In this document: positions 36,776 to 45,299 of the stretch, piece after piece
Position numbering within the stretch: position 1 is the first letter of the stretch
Layout: the number at the start of each line of letters is the position of its first letter
Assembly: GCF_025685605.1 (NCBI RefSeq)
Contig: NZ_JAGTUT010000001.1
Coordinates: 2,542,001-2,606,000, forward strand
DNA from: Granulicella arctica
GTDB lineage: Bacteria; Acidobacteriota; Terriglobia; Terriglobales; Acidobacteriaceae
Length of the DNA stretch: 64,000 nt
Direction: 5' to 3'
Notes under the pieces: model-generated
Told to the model about the DNA's origin: nothing
The model's input: the letters and a program-made list of their open reading frames with translations, nothing else
Databases searched by the model: none
Made by a program: the position numbers and the translations under genes

Positions 36776-37375
36776 CTATCGATCCAGCACCATCACCCGA
36801 GGCCGGTGTCCCAGGCTCTCCGGGTCCCCGATCACGAGCGCATGCCGCAGCCAGCGCGTCCAGCGCTCGTGCCGCAGTATCAGTTCCAGACCCGTAGCAT
36901 CAGGAGCCAGCCGGAACACCGGCACACTCACCGTCGTCATCCCTGCCAGCACCCGCCCACTCAGCGGATTGCCGGAGACCGCATCCGACAGCGCCCATAT
37001 CCTGCTCTGCGCATCCAGCAGATAGCCCCGAAGATTCTCCTGCGCCTCGCTCTTGCCCCGGTTCGTCACAGGAACCGTAAGTCGCAACAGCCGTTCGTGA
37101 TTTCGCGCAGGAAAGCCCGGGACCTCCTCGACGCGCTCCACCGTAAAACACAGCGTGTGGATGCACGCAGGCTGCCCCATCGCGATTCGTTGCTCCGGCT
37201 GTCGATGCGACACAACCGCTAGAACGGACAGGTAAACCACCCACACGCCCACCAGCGACCCCACTCCCTGCCAGATCTTCTGATGCTCCCGCCGCACCAG
37301 CGAAACCGTCAGCCCGAGCAGCCCAACAACCGTCCATAACTCCAGCGCAAGCGCCAGGTATTCAAAGCCGTTCAT
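36776..37375 (-). CDS. Membrane protein of unknown function
   Basis: A 199-residue protein with two N-terminal transmembrane helices (about 8-26 and 36-57) and a beta-rich extracytoplasmic domain (LRLTVPVTNRGKSEAQ..., MTTVSVPVFRLAPDATGLELIL). The latter has the look of a small Ig-like or DUF4352-like fold. I do not recognise the family. It is divergent from the ABC ATPase gene, with about 36 bases between starts. Confidence 0.55.
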   Translation of the reverse strand: MNGFEYLALALELWTVVGLLGLTVSLVRREHQKIWQGVGSLVGVWVVYLSVLAVVSHRQPEQRIAMGQPACIHTLCFTVERVEEVPGFPARNHERLLRLTVPVTNRGKSEAQENLRGYLLDAQSRIWALSDAVSGNPLSGRVLAGMTTVSVPVFRLAPDATGLELILRHERWTRWLRHALVIGDPESLGHRPRVMVLDR

Positions 37376-37411
37376 ACCATTCCCCGCGATCAGCTAAACT
37401 TGAAGTTAATA

Positions 37412-38194
37412 ATGTCTTCTACATCATCTCCGCAGCCACAAGCTTCCGACTCGAGCTCAGTCACAATGTCTTCTATCATCGTCGCCCAGAATCTCGGCAA
37501 GACCTATCGCTCCGGCAAGCTTGATGTGACCGCACTCCACGACACAAACTTCTCGGTCGAACCCGGCGAATTTGTCGCCATTGTCGGTCCCTCCGGCTCT
37601 GGCAAGTCGACGCTCTTCTATCTGCTCGGTGGTCTCACCTCGGCCACAACGGGCTCCGTCACCATCGATGGTACAGACTTCTCAAAGCTCTCCGACCCGG
37701 AGCGCACCAGAATGCGGCGCTCCCGCATCGGGTTCATCTTTCAACGCTTCAACCTGCTCCCAACGCTCTCAGCGATGGGAAACATCGAGATCGCGCACGA
37801 CATAGCCAACCTCGGTGCTTCTAACAAGAAGCCACTCGACCACGCTCTTCTCGACCACCTCTCCGATCTACTCGGGATCCGCGGCCGTCTCGACCATCGG
37901 CCCAACGAACTCTCCGGCGGCGAGCAGCAGCGCGTTGCCATCGCTCGTGCTCTCATCAATCGTCCAGCCATCGTCCTCGCTGATGAGCCCACCGGCAATC
38001 TCGACACCAAGAACTCCGATGCCGTCCTTGAAATGCTCCGCACCTCCTCCCGCGAGCTCAATCAGACCGTCCTCATGATCACCCACAACCCCGAGGCCGC
38101 CCAGATCGCCGACCGTATTCTCCACATGCGCGATGGCACGGTCGTCCGCATCGAGAAGGGCGCAGGTCGCTCTGCCGTAACAGCCTCCGCCTAA
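37412..38194 (+). CDS. ABC transporter ATPase, LolD/MacB type
   Basis: A 260-residue ATPase. Walker A is GPSGSGKST, the signature [16 protein letters not shown] and Walker [13 protein letters not shown]; the family-typical [21 protein letters not shown] leads. The subfamily drives permeases such as LolCE, MacB or FtsX-like proteins. No permease is adjacent; the closest one of this type in the window is at 17977. The start is uncertain between ATG 37412, ATG 37466 and a TTG at 37400; the conserved region begins just after 37466. Confidence 0.85.
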   Translation: MSSTSSPQPQASDSSSVTMSSIIVAQNLGKTYRSGKLDVTALHDTNFSVEPGEFVAIVGPSGSGKSTLFYLLGGLTSATTGSVTIDGTDFSKLSDPERTRMRRSRIGFIFQRFNLLPTLSAMGNIEIAHDIANLGASNKKPLDHALLDHLSDLLGIRGRLDHRPNELSGGEQQRVAIARALINRPAIVLADEPTGNLDTKNSDAVLEMLRTSSRELNQTVLMITHNPEAAQIADRILHMRDGTVVRIEKGAGRSAVTASA

Positions 38195-38227
38195 GCCGCT
38201 GTACTCTCACCATAGGCATCCACAGAT

Positions 38228-38794
38228 ATGGCCCGAGTCCGAAGTCCCGAAAAACGTACCGCTATTCTCCGCGCAGCGATCGATGAGATCGCCGCCGTTG
38301 GCCTCAGCGCCCCTACGGCGAAGATCGCCGAACGAGCCGGTATCGCAGCGGGCACGCTCTTCACCTATTTCCCCACTAAAGATGATCTCTTCAACGAGCT
38401 CTACCTCGAACTCAAGTCCGAGGCTTACGTAAAGGTCAACACCGGCTTTCCGCACAAGGGAAGCCTTGAGAGCCGGACAAGGCACATCTGGCTCAGCTAT
38501 CTGGACTGGTCAATCGCATCTCCTGAGAAACGAAAAGCTTCCATGCAACTGCATCTCTCCGATCTCATCACTCCTGAAACTCGCGAACGAGCAGGCAGCG
38601 AACGTGGTGCAGTCGAAGCAACTCTACGGGAACTGGGAGCTCGGTCCAGCCTGCGCAACATGCCGGCAGGGTTCGCAGCAGCCACGATGTCGGCCATGCA
38701 GGAGGCGACCATGGAGTTCGCCGCAAAAGATCTCCAGCATCGCGACCGGTTGCTCGAAGAAGGATTCCGAATCTACTGGCGCGCCGTCCGTTAG
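38228..38794 (+). CDS. TetR-family repressor
   Basis: A 188-residue regulator. The N-terminal helix-turn-helix is KRTAILRAAIDEIAAVGLSAPTAKIAERAGIAAGTLFTYFPTKDDLFNELY; the rest is the ligand-binding helical domain. Residues 70-188 show no hint of the ligand. It lies 67 bases upstream of an SDR gene, and the inverted repeat TGAG-N6-CTCA sits between them, so it probably controls that gene. Confidence 0.88.
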   Translation: MARVRSPEKRTAILRAAIDEIAAVGLSAPTAKIAERAGIAAGTLFTYFPTKDDLFNELYLELKSEAYVKVNTGFPHKGSLESRTRHIWLSYLDWSIASPEKRKASMQLHLSDLITPETRERAGSERGAVEATLRELGARSSLRNMPAGFAAATMSAMQEATMEFAAKDLQHRDRLLEEGFRIYWRAVR

Positions 38795-38811
38795 CTCCTC
38801 TCAAAAATAAA

Positions 38812-38838
38812 TGAGCAACCACTCAGTCATTTTATAAT
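38812..38838 (+). promoter_or_regulatory. TetR-type operator over the SDR promoter
   Basis: TGAG (38812-38815) and CTCA (38822-38825) form an inverted repeat inside ATGAG-CAACCA-CTCA. A perfect TATAAT (-10) follows at 38833-38838. The operator would fill the -35/-10 spacer, so binding would block RNA polymerase. Confidence 0.6.
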
Positions 38839-38861
38839 CCTATGTGCAGGAGGATCTTGCC

Positions 38862-39728
38862 ATGGCAAAGGTCTGGTTGATTACAGGAAGTGGAAACGGA
38901 TTGGGGCGGGATATCGCCGAAGCAGCGCTCGCGTCAGGCGACGACGTTGTAGCCGGAGCTCGCCGTATTGAGGAACTCGAACCGCTGGTCGCCCAGTACG
39001 GCGACCGCATCAAACCAGTCACCTTGGATGTGCGCGACGAAAAGGCCGCACAGGCAGCCGTGCAACTCGCAGTAGATACCTACGGGCGTCTTGACGTGCT
39101 TGTCAATAACGCCGGATACGGCCAGTTCTCCCCATTCGAGCAGATGAGCGCCGACGACTTCAAGGCCATCGTCGACACCTGCCTCTATGGCGTCATCTAC
39201 ACTACGCGCGCGGCAATCCCCGTGATGCGCAAACAGAAGAGCGGCTACATCTTCCAGGTCTCGTCCATCGGCGGTCGCATGGCATTCCCCGGCAATACGC
39301 CGTACCATGCAGCGAAATGGGCGGTAGGCGGCTTCAGTGACGCCCTCGCCATGGAAGTTGCTCCATTCGGAGTCAAGGTCTGCACCCTTGAACCAGGTGG
39401 CATCCGTACCAACTTTGCGCACCGCGCCAGCCAGAATATACCGAAGCTTCTGCCCGAGTACGAGGCTTCAGTCGGCGCAGTTATGAAGCTCCTTGAGTTC
39501 GCGCGAGTCCACGCCGAAGGGAATCCTCGCAAGATCGCGGACGTCATCGTGACACTTGCAAACAGCAACGACGTCCCAGTTCGTCTCATCCTCGGCGCTG
39601 ATGCAGAGAACCGCGTCCGTGCCGTCGAGGAGGGCCGCGCCATGGAAGCAGCGAAGTGGCATGACACCACAATCTCAACGGTCTTTGAAAACGCTCAGGC
39701 GATGCCCGAACTGCTGGTCGCCAAATAG
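38862..39728 (+). CDS. Short-chain dehydrogenase/reductase
   Basis: A 288-residue SDR. The cofactor motif is TGSGNGLGRDIAEAAL, the NNAGYG strand follows, and the catalytic Ser-Tyr-Lys is in VSSIGG...YHAAKWAVGGF. The long C-terminal part and FPGNTPYHAAKW resemble the oxidoreductases often paired with TetR repressors. It probably acts on a small organic or toxic compound; the substrate is unknown. The start MAKVWLITG is fixed by AGGAGG 9 bases upstream; an upstream GTG is not used. Confidence 0.9.
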   Translation: MAKVWLITGSGNGLGRDIAEAALASGDDVVAGARRIEELEPLVAQYGDRIKPVTLDVRDEKAAQAAVQLAVDTYGRLDVLVNNAGYGQFSPFEQMSADDFKAIVDTCLYGVIYTTRAAIPVMRKQKSGYIFQVSSIGGRMAFPGNTPYHAAKWAVGGFSDALAMEVAPFGVKVCTLEPGGIRTNFAHRASQNIPKLLPEYEASVGAVMKLLEFARVHAEGNPRKIADVIVTLANSNDVPVRLILGADAENRVRAVEEGRAMEAAKWHDTTISTVFENAQAMPELLVAK

Positions 39729-39805
39729 CTGTAAAGGGAATCGCCAGGTTGGAGGGTTCATTGCGATGCCGCAAATCATCTTCGGCATCGCGATGAACCG
39801 CCCTA

Positions 39806-40285
39806 CTAGCTAGGCGGCAGGAATTCCACCCGCACAAAGGTATCCACAGCAGTCGGTCGTCCATTCAGCACATACGGTCGATACTGCCAGCTCTGCACAT
39901 TGGCCGTCGCCATCCGCACGAAGAGAGGGCTGGTCGTCTCAACGAGCGTCAGTCCCTGAATATGTCCATCGACCCCGACAATCGCCCTGAAGAGAACGTG
40001 GCCCCTCAGTCGCTGCTGACGCGCCTCCGCGGGGTAGCCCACCGACACCGGACGGCGCTCAATCATTGACGCCTCAACATCCGCGGCGACCCGAACGGTT
40101 CGCTGCGTCGCCGCCATCGTCTCTGCGGATGGCAATTCCTGCACATCGAGTCCCGGCCTCGTCGTGTCGATTGGGATCGGCGGCAGCCCGATCACGGGAG
40201 ACACCGAGGTCAATGGACCCTGCGACTGTTTATTCGCGCACCCTGAGCACACACCCAGAAGCACGATCGCTGCAAACTTACCCAT
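39806..40285 (-). CDS. TonB C-terminal-domain lipoprotein
   Basis: A 159-residue protein with lipobox CSGC (cysteine 16) and a C-terminal TonB-like domain (about 78-157: SVGYPAEARQQRLRGHVLFRAIVGVDGHIQGLTLVETTSPLF... SWQYRPYVLNGRP). Classical TonB is anchored by a transmembrane helix and joins ExbBD; here the anchor is lipid, so it may act in the outer membrane or not as an energy transducer at all. No exbB or exbD is near. Confidence 0.8.
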   Translation of the reverse strand: MGKFAAIVLLGVCSGCANKQSQGPLTSVSPVIGLPPIPIDTTRPGLDVQELPSAETMAATQRTVRVAADVEASMIERRPVSVGYPAEARQQRLRGHVLFRAIVGVDGHIQGLTLVETTSPLFVRMATANVQSWQYRPYVLNGRPTAVDTFVRVEFLPPS

Positions 40286-40394
40286 AGCCGAATCCTACCG
40301 TACCCTTTCAGATGCAAAGGATCGTGATCTTCGCTCAATGGTCCTTGTTCGACAACAGCCGCCGGTCACTTCCTTGGCCGGCGGCTGCTAGCAG

Positions 40395-42449
40395 CTACGG
40401 TAAAACCTTCTCGTTGTTGCTCCGATCGTCATCCGGCAGCATATGATCGGGATCGACCACCACCTTTGCCACCGCAGCCTTGTTCTCAAGCGTCCACGCG
40501 TAGACACCCTTCGAAAGCCAGGTCTCGACCGGCAACTTCACCCGCGTCTTCGAACCATCCTTGAACGTCACCTCAACTGTGGTCGGCAGAACAAGTTGAC
40601 CGCGATTGCTGATCGTCACTACGGACCCCTCGACCTTATCCACAGCCACGTCATACTTCCAGTTATTCAGGTACCAGCCCTTCCAGAACCAGCCAAGGTC
40701 CTCGCCGCCCTCGCTCTCCATGGCCCGAAAGAAGTCCGATGGCGAAGGATGCCGATAGGCCCAGTCCTTGATGTACTTGCGGAACGCCCAGTCGAACCGC
40801 TCCGGCCCAAGGATCTGCTCGCGCAGCAGCACCATCCCATACGCACCCTTGAAGTAACTGATTGGATGACCAAGCTGCCCCGGATACCCGTCCGCCCGCA
40901 TCATCACCGTCGGAGCCTCTGGATTGTCCAGCGTCTTCAGGATCGTATCCGGCGGCTCCCCACCAGCCGAGTACTCTGAATCCCGCTTCGGCCCATACTT
41001 CCCGCCCGCATACGTAGCCGATTCATCAATGTCGATGAAGGTATTGAAGCCCTCATCCATAAACGCATGCCGCCGCTCGTTCGACCCGACAATCATCGGA
41101 AACCAGTCATGCCCGATCTCATGCGCCGTCACCCAGAAGAGGAACGGTCCCTTGTCCTGGATGCCGTCGAAGACGATTCCCGGATACTCCATACCCGTCG
41201 AGAATCCAGCAACACTGATTGCCGTGGGCCACTGATACGGGAACCACTGCTTTGAAAAGTGTTCGACCGTATCCTTTACGTACTCGGTCGATTTGTCCCA
41301 CGCATCCGGCCCAACACTCTCCGGCGGATAGACGCTCATCGCCAGCCCAGTCTTGCCATCCGGCAGATTCATCCGCGCCGCATCCCACACAAATACCGGC
41401 GACGCGCTCCACGAGACATCCCGCGTGTGGTCCATGTGGAAGTGCCACGTCAGCACACCATCCTGCTTTGGTCGACTCGCCGGGTCGCTTACCTCGGCAG
41501 GCGTGCGGATGTACACCGTCTTGTCGCTACCTCGAGCCTGATCCAACCGCGCAATCTCGGTCTTAGTCAGTACGTCCTTGGGGTTCACCAACTCTCCCGA
41601 GCCCGCCACGATCATGTTCGAAGGCACGGTCAGGAAATAGTCGAAGTGCCCATACTCCAGGTAAAACTCACTTCCGACATACGGCAGCGTGTCCCAGCCA
41701 TGTAGGTCGTCGTACACGGCCATGCGCGGATACCATTGCGCCATGTCGTAGATCTCACCCTTCTCAGACATTCCCCACGACGTACGCCCACCCCATACCC
41801 CAGGTATCTGGTAGTGGTAGTGGATGTGAATCTTCACCTGGCCGCCATGCCCCTTCAACGGCTCTGCCAGCCGAATCTGCATCCGCGTGTCGTTCACGAT
41901 GTATTCAGCCTTGGTCGTCTGCTTGCCCGCCTCGATCTCGACTGAATCAAACACGAATCCATCCGTCGTCGTCACCACAGGCACAGTCGATGCAGTGTCT
42001 GCTCCCCGTCGTCCCCGACGCCCACCGCCGCTCATAATGCGAGCCCGCGAGTCCTTCTTATACGTATTCTGCTCTAACTGTATCCACAAGCTCGGCAGCG
42101 TATCCGGGCTGTTGTTGATGTAAGTAATCGTCTCGTTGTTCTTCAGCACCTTGGCAGCCGTATCGAGATCGGCATGCATCTCGTAGCTGGCTTCGTTCTG
42201 CCAATAGCTCGGCCCCGGCGCTCCATTGCTTGACCGGTATACATTCACCGGATCGTCAAAGGTCAACGGCGAAAACGTAAGCCGGGGGTCGTAGGTTGAC
42301 GGAGCGCTCACGCTTTGCGCAACCATTCCAGGCATAACTGAAACGCATACCGCCGACAGAAGCAGGCCAGCACGAAGACAAAAAGGCGAAACGCGAAACG
42401 CAGCCAAGGTGTTCTCTTTCAAATCAAATTTACGGAGTCTCTTCACCAT
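40395..42449 (-). CDS. M1-family aminopeptidase-like metallopeptidase
   Basis: A 684-residue protein with an N-terminal hydrophobic export signal (about 22-45). The catalytic domain has HEIGH (443-447) and the third zinc ligand Glu466 in MDEGFN. The exopeptidase motif is GMEYPG rather than the usual GxMEN. The protein is secreted or periplasmic and removes residues from the N-termini of peptides. The start MVKRLRKF was taken 47 codons inside the longest frame, because upstream residues are unconserved. A poly-Gly/Arg stretch (140-150) is unusual. Confidence 0.87.
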   Translation of the reverse strand: MVKRLRKFDLKENTLAAFRVSPFCLRAGLLLSAVCVSVMPGMVAQSVSAPSTYDPRLTFSPLTFDDPVNVYRSSNGAPGPSYWQNEASYEMHADLDTAAKVLKNNETITYINNSPDTLPSLWIQLEQNTYKKDSRARIMSGGGRRGRRGADTASTVPVVTTTDGFVFDSVEIEAGKQTTKAEYIVNDTRMQIRLAEPLKGHGGQVKIHIHYHYQIPGVWGGRTSWGMSEKGEIYDMAQWYPRMAVYDDLHGWDTLPYVGSEFYLEYGHFDYFLTVPSNMIVAGSGELVNPKDVLTKTEIARLDQARGSDKTVYIRTPAEVSDPASRPKQDGVLTWHFHMDHTRDVSWSASPVFVWDAARMNLPDGKTGLAMSVYPPESVGPDAWDKSTEYVKDTVEHFSKQWFPYQWPTAISVAGFSTGMEYPGIVFDGIQDKGPFLFWVTAHEIGHDWFPMIVGSNERRHAFMDEGFNTFIDIDESATYAGGKYGPKRDSEYSAGGEPPDTILKTLDNPEAPTVMMRADGYPGQLGHPISYFKGAYGMVLLREQILGPERFDWAFRKYIKDWAYRHPSPSDFFRAMESEGGEDLGWFWKGWYLNNWKYDVAVDKVEGSVVTISNRGQLVLPTTVEVTFKDGSKTRVKLPVETWLSKGVYAWTLENKAAVAKVVVDPDHMLPDDDRSNNEKVLP

Positions 42450-42588
42450 ACGTTCGTCGCAAACAAAAAGACGCGTAACATTGGCAGGATAAAAAGCGCC
42501 TAAATCTTCATTTGGCCTACCTCCACCCCATCTACTTTCCGCATCCCTCTGTATACAGCGGCAGAGCCCGCACAAGGAGATTGAGAAC

Positions 42589-42855
42589 ATGACCGACTAC
42601 CGCGTAGCGCCAGGTGAAGCACAGGAAGACCAAGTCACCGCATCCATCGAGAAGTTCACCTCACAGATCCCTTCCAGCGTCTACCTTGCGGCGGCGCTTG
42701 GCTCTATGGCCGTTTCGGTCGGCTTTCAAGTGGCCAAGAAGCAGCACATGTCGCTCTTTATCGGCCAGTGGGCAGCCCCGTTCCTCATCCTCGGTCTTTA
42801 CAACAAGATGGTGAAGCAGCACGGCTCCGACGCAACCAGTGGCCACAACGAGTAG
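42589..42855 (+). CDS. Small membrane protein of unknown function
   Basis: An 88-residue protein, with AAGGAG before the ATG. Two hydrophobic stretches (32-47 and 56-72) follow a charged N-terminus, and the C-terminal tail is polar. I do not recognise the family. It is divergent from the M1 peptidase and ends at the terminator at 42875. Confidence 0.6.
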   Translation: MTDYRVAPGEAQEDQVTASIEKFTSQIPSSVYLAAALGSMAVSVGFQVAKKQHMSLFIGQWAAPFLILGLYNKMVKQHGSDATSGHNE

Positions 42856-42874
42856 TCGCAACAGTACAGCTTTG

Positions 42875-42898
42875 AAAGCCCCGGCCACCCGGGGCTTT
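42875..42898. terminator. Bidirectional terminator between the small membrane protein and bestrophin
   Basis: A 10-bp perfect stem (AAAGCCCCGG with CCGGGGCTTT, 4-base loop) is followed by CTTGTT. It separates convergent genes. Confidence 0.8.
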
Positions 42899-42909
42899 CT
42901 TGTTGCCAT

Positions 42910-43821
42910 TTACCAGAGCACGCCCATGATGGGCTTTTCAGCGTCAGGAATCACAGTCTCACCCAGCATCTGCCGCAGGTTCGTCTCGATGGTCGTCGTA
43001 ATCGCAGTCAGCGGCACATCGAAGACCGTGTTGTCGAACGGATCTTCCAAATCCCGTCCGATCTTGTCCAGCGCCAAGAAGATAAATGCCACCAGCGTCG
43101 AGCCGAGCGGCGTAAACCATCCCAGGTTCGTCACCATGGCCAGCGGCAGCAGCGCGCAGTAGATCTGCACAAACAATTGCGGATAGTAGTCATACTGCTT
43201 CGGCATGGGCGTGTTCTTGATCCGCTCCGCCCCACCCTGCGCATCACCGAGGTCATTCAAGCTGTGATCCAGCGCCTGCCACTGCAGGGGGTTGATCCAA
43301 CCCCGCGCTTCGCTCTGCTGGATTAAAGTACCAATCTGCCCCTGGATCGCCATCGGCACGTTCTTCTGCCCTCGCAACGCCAGAAGATCCTCTTCGCCCA
43401 GCAGGGAAGTCACCGCTCCAAGCACATCCAGCCCGCGTAGATGCTGACGCAGCGCCTGCACAAACGCAATCTGCAGGTACACGATTCGCCGCTGCGTCTG
43501 CGCCAGTTCTGCTTGATCTTCGTCCTTCGCCCGCATCCCTGTGAGCACCTGCCGCGCAAGGCTGCGGGAGTTGTTCACAATCGCCCCCCACAGCGTTCGT
43601 GCCTCCCACCACCGGCCATACGCAGAGTTGTTTCTGAAGCTCAGGATGACGCCGATAGCCGACCCATACAGCGCCAGGGGTACATGCGGGAACGCCACCC
43701 ACTCCCAGTGCATCCCCTTATAGGCCACTACGATCACGAAGTCATACAGCGCCATGAGTAGCAGTGGCTTGCCGATGTACTGCACCATCCGCCGGATCTG
43801 GGGCGACTTGGGAACAATCAT
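42910..43821 (-). CDS. Bestrophin-family ion channel
   Basis: A 303-residue bestrophin-like channel with four membrane helices. Family features are FPHVPLALYGSAIGVILSFRNNSAYGRWWEARTLWGAIVNNSRSLARQ near the N-terminus and ALDKIGRDLEDPFDNTVFDVPL near the C-terminus. Bestrophins conduct chloride and bicarbonate; bacterial ones form pentameric channels. The start overlaps the stop of the upstream carbonic anhydrase gene as ATGA, so the two are co-translated. Confidence 0.88.
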   Translation of the reverse strand: MIVPKSPQIRRMVQYIGKPLLLMALYDFVIVVAYKGMHWEWVAFPHVPLALYGSAIGVILSFRNNSAYGRWWEARTLWGAIVNNSRSLARQVLTGMRAKDEDQAELAQTQRRIVYLQIAFVQALRQHLRGLDVLGAVTSLLGEEDLLALRGQKNVPMAIQGQIGTLIQQSEARGWINPLQWQALDHSLNDLGDAQGGAERIKNTPMPKQYDYYPQLFVQIYCALLPLAMVTNLGWFTPLGSTLVAFIFLALDKIGRDLEDPFDNTVFDVPLTAITTTIETNLRQMLGETVIPDAEKPIMGVLW

Positions 43822-44474
43822 CGTTTGGTCATCTCCGACCCAACTGCATGGAAGTCTCGGTCACCATCCTCCGAGATCCGTATGTCTCCCGTACCGATGT
43901 CATACACCCAGCCAGAGATAGTCAACTCATTTCGCGCCATCGCTCCTGCAACCGAAGGATGGGTCCGCAGGTGCTGAAGCTGGAGCTGTACATTCTGCTC
44001 GGTCAACCGATGCATGAACTCAGTCGGCCGCTCATCTTTTTCGATCAGAGAACTCGTTACACTTAGCGCCGCCGCAGCGTTCTTCAGCCACGAACCAACC
44101 GTCGGCATCGTCACCGCCGCCTCAGGATGCATCAAGGCCTTCATCGCGCCGCAGTCCGTATGGCCGCACACCACCACATGCTGCACCTTCAGCGCGCTCA
44201 CCGCATACTCGATCACCGCACTCACACCACCCAGCATCTCGCCGTAGGCCGGAACCATATTGCCGATGTTGCGCGTGATAAACAGCTCGCCCGGCCCGCT
44301 GTTCGTAATGGTCTCTGCATCAATGCGCGAATCCGCACACGTAATAAACAGAGTATGCGGCTTCTGCGGTGCCAGCACTGCCTGCTGATACTTCTCCTTC
44401 ATAGCCGGGTAGACGTTCGTTTGAAACTCCAAAACGCCTACCTTCAAGTCGTTCAGTACTTTGTCCGTCGCCAT
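43818..44474 (-). CDS. Beta-class carbonic anhydrase
   Basis: A 218-residue beta-carbonic anhydrase interconverting CO2 and bicarbonate. Zinc ligands are Cys46 (TCADSRID), His105 and Cys108 (CGHTDCGAM), with Asp48 and Arg50 as the catalytic dyad. The start MATDKVLND was chosen with GAGGAC 9 bases upstream; the longer frame runs into the redoxin gene. It is translationally coupled to the bestrophin gene. Confidence 0.95.
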   Translation of the reverse strand: MATDKVLNDLKVGVLEFQTNVYPAMKEKYQQAVLAPQKPHTLFITCADSRIDAETITNSGPGELFITRNIGNMVPAYGEMLGGVSAVIEYAVSALKVQHVVVCGHTDCGAMKALMHPEAAVTMPTVGSWLKNAAAALSVTSSLIEKDERPTEFMHRLTEQNVQLQLQHLRTHPSVAGAMARNELTISGWVYDIGTGDIRISEDGDRDFHAVGSEMTKR

Positions 44475-44535
44475 CGTCTTACGTCCTCGATTCGTCTGGT
44501 GTTCCGGTTTAGACTCCAGGGTTGCAAAAGGATAC

Positions 44536-45174
44536 CTATTCGCGCCATTTGATATTGCAGCCAATGCTGAACCGCTGCCCGTTCGGTTCAGGCCGCACAC
44601 CTCGAACCACCGCGTCCATCGCTGTCCGCAGATCCTTGCCATCCACAGGAAGATCGTTCCCTGCATCGCCGCGCCGCGGCCGACTCTCATCGAGCTGACC
44701 ACGATAAACCAGCTTCAAATCCTTATCAAACAGAAAGAAGTCAGGCGTACACGCCGCCCCATACTCCCGCGCCACCTCCTGCGTATCGTCAAGCAGGTAC
44801 GGGAAGCTAAATCCAAGCCGCTCCGCCTGCATCTTCATCTCCTCAGGCCCGTCCTGCGGATAGGCCTCAAGGTCGTTCGAGGAGATTGCCACGATCCCAA
44901 CCTTGCCCGCATAGCTCTTGCCAATGCGCGCCAACTCTTCTTCCGCATGCTTTACATACGGGCAATGCACACAGATAAACATCACCAGCAGACCGCGCCG
45001 GCCATCACCATCTGCACTTAGCCCTTCGCGAATGGCGCCATCGGACGCATCATCGCCCCACGCCATTGCGACTACATCGTCCCGCCCCACTGCACGTCCG
45101 CTCACCACATCCAGCAACTCGAACGGTGGCGCTATAGTTCCCAGCTCCACCATCACCGACTGTGTCTTCGACAT
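44536..45174 (-). CDS. Thioredoxin-like redoxin
   Basis: A 212-residue cytoplasmic protein with a thioredoxin fold. The active site is CVHC in VMFICVHCPYVKHAEEELARIG, and the body reads VGIVAISSNDLEAYPQDGPEEMK, YLLDDTQEVAREYGAACTPDFFLFD. It resembles the AhpC/TSA-Redoxin group that is found near many oxidoreductases. It lies 61 bases upstream of the carbonic anhydrase on the same strand and may head that operon; a functional link is unproven. Confidence 0.85.
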   Translation of the reverse strand: MSKTQSVMVELGTIAPPFELLDVVSGRAVGRDDVVAMAWGDDASDGAIREGLSADGDGRRGLLVMFICVHCPYVKHAEEELARIGKSYAGKVGIVAISSNDLEAYPQDGPEEMKMQAERLGFSFPYLLDDTQEVAREYGAACTPDFFLFDKDLKLVYRGQLDESRPRRGDAGNDLPVDGKDLRTAMDAVVRGVRPEPNGQRFSIGCNIKWRE

Positions 45175-45299
45175 CCCACCCTCCGCGCTGCCCTAATCAT
45201 AACTTCCGGGACATGGTGTTCATCGTCATGTAAGAATCCGCACCCGGGTAAAGGCCTGCAATCCCCGTCGCTGAACCCGTCCGGTATAACCTTGAACTC

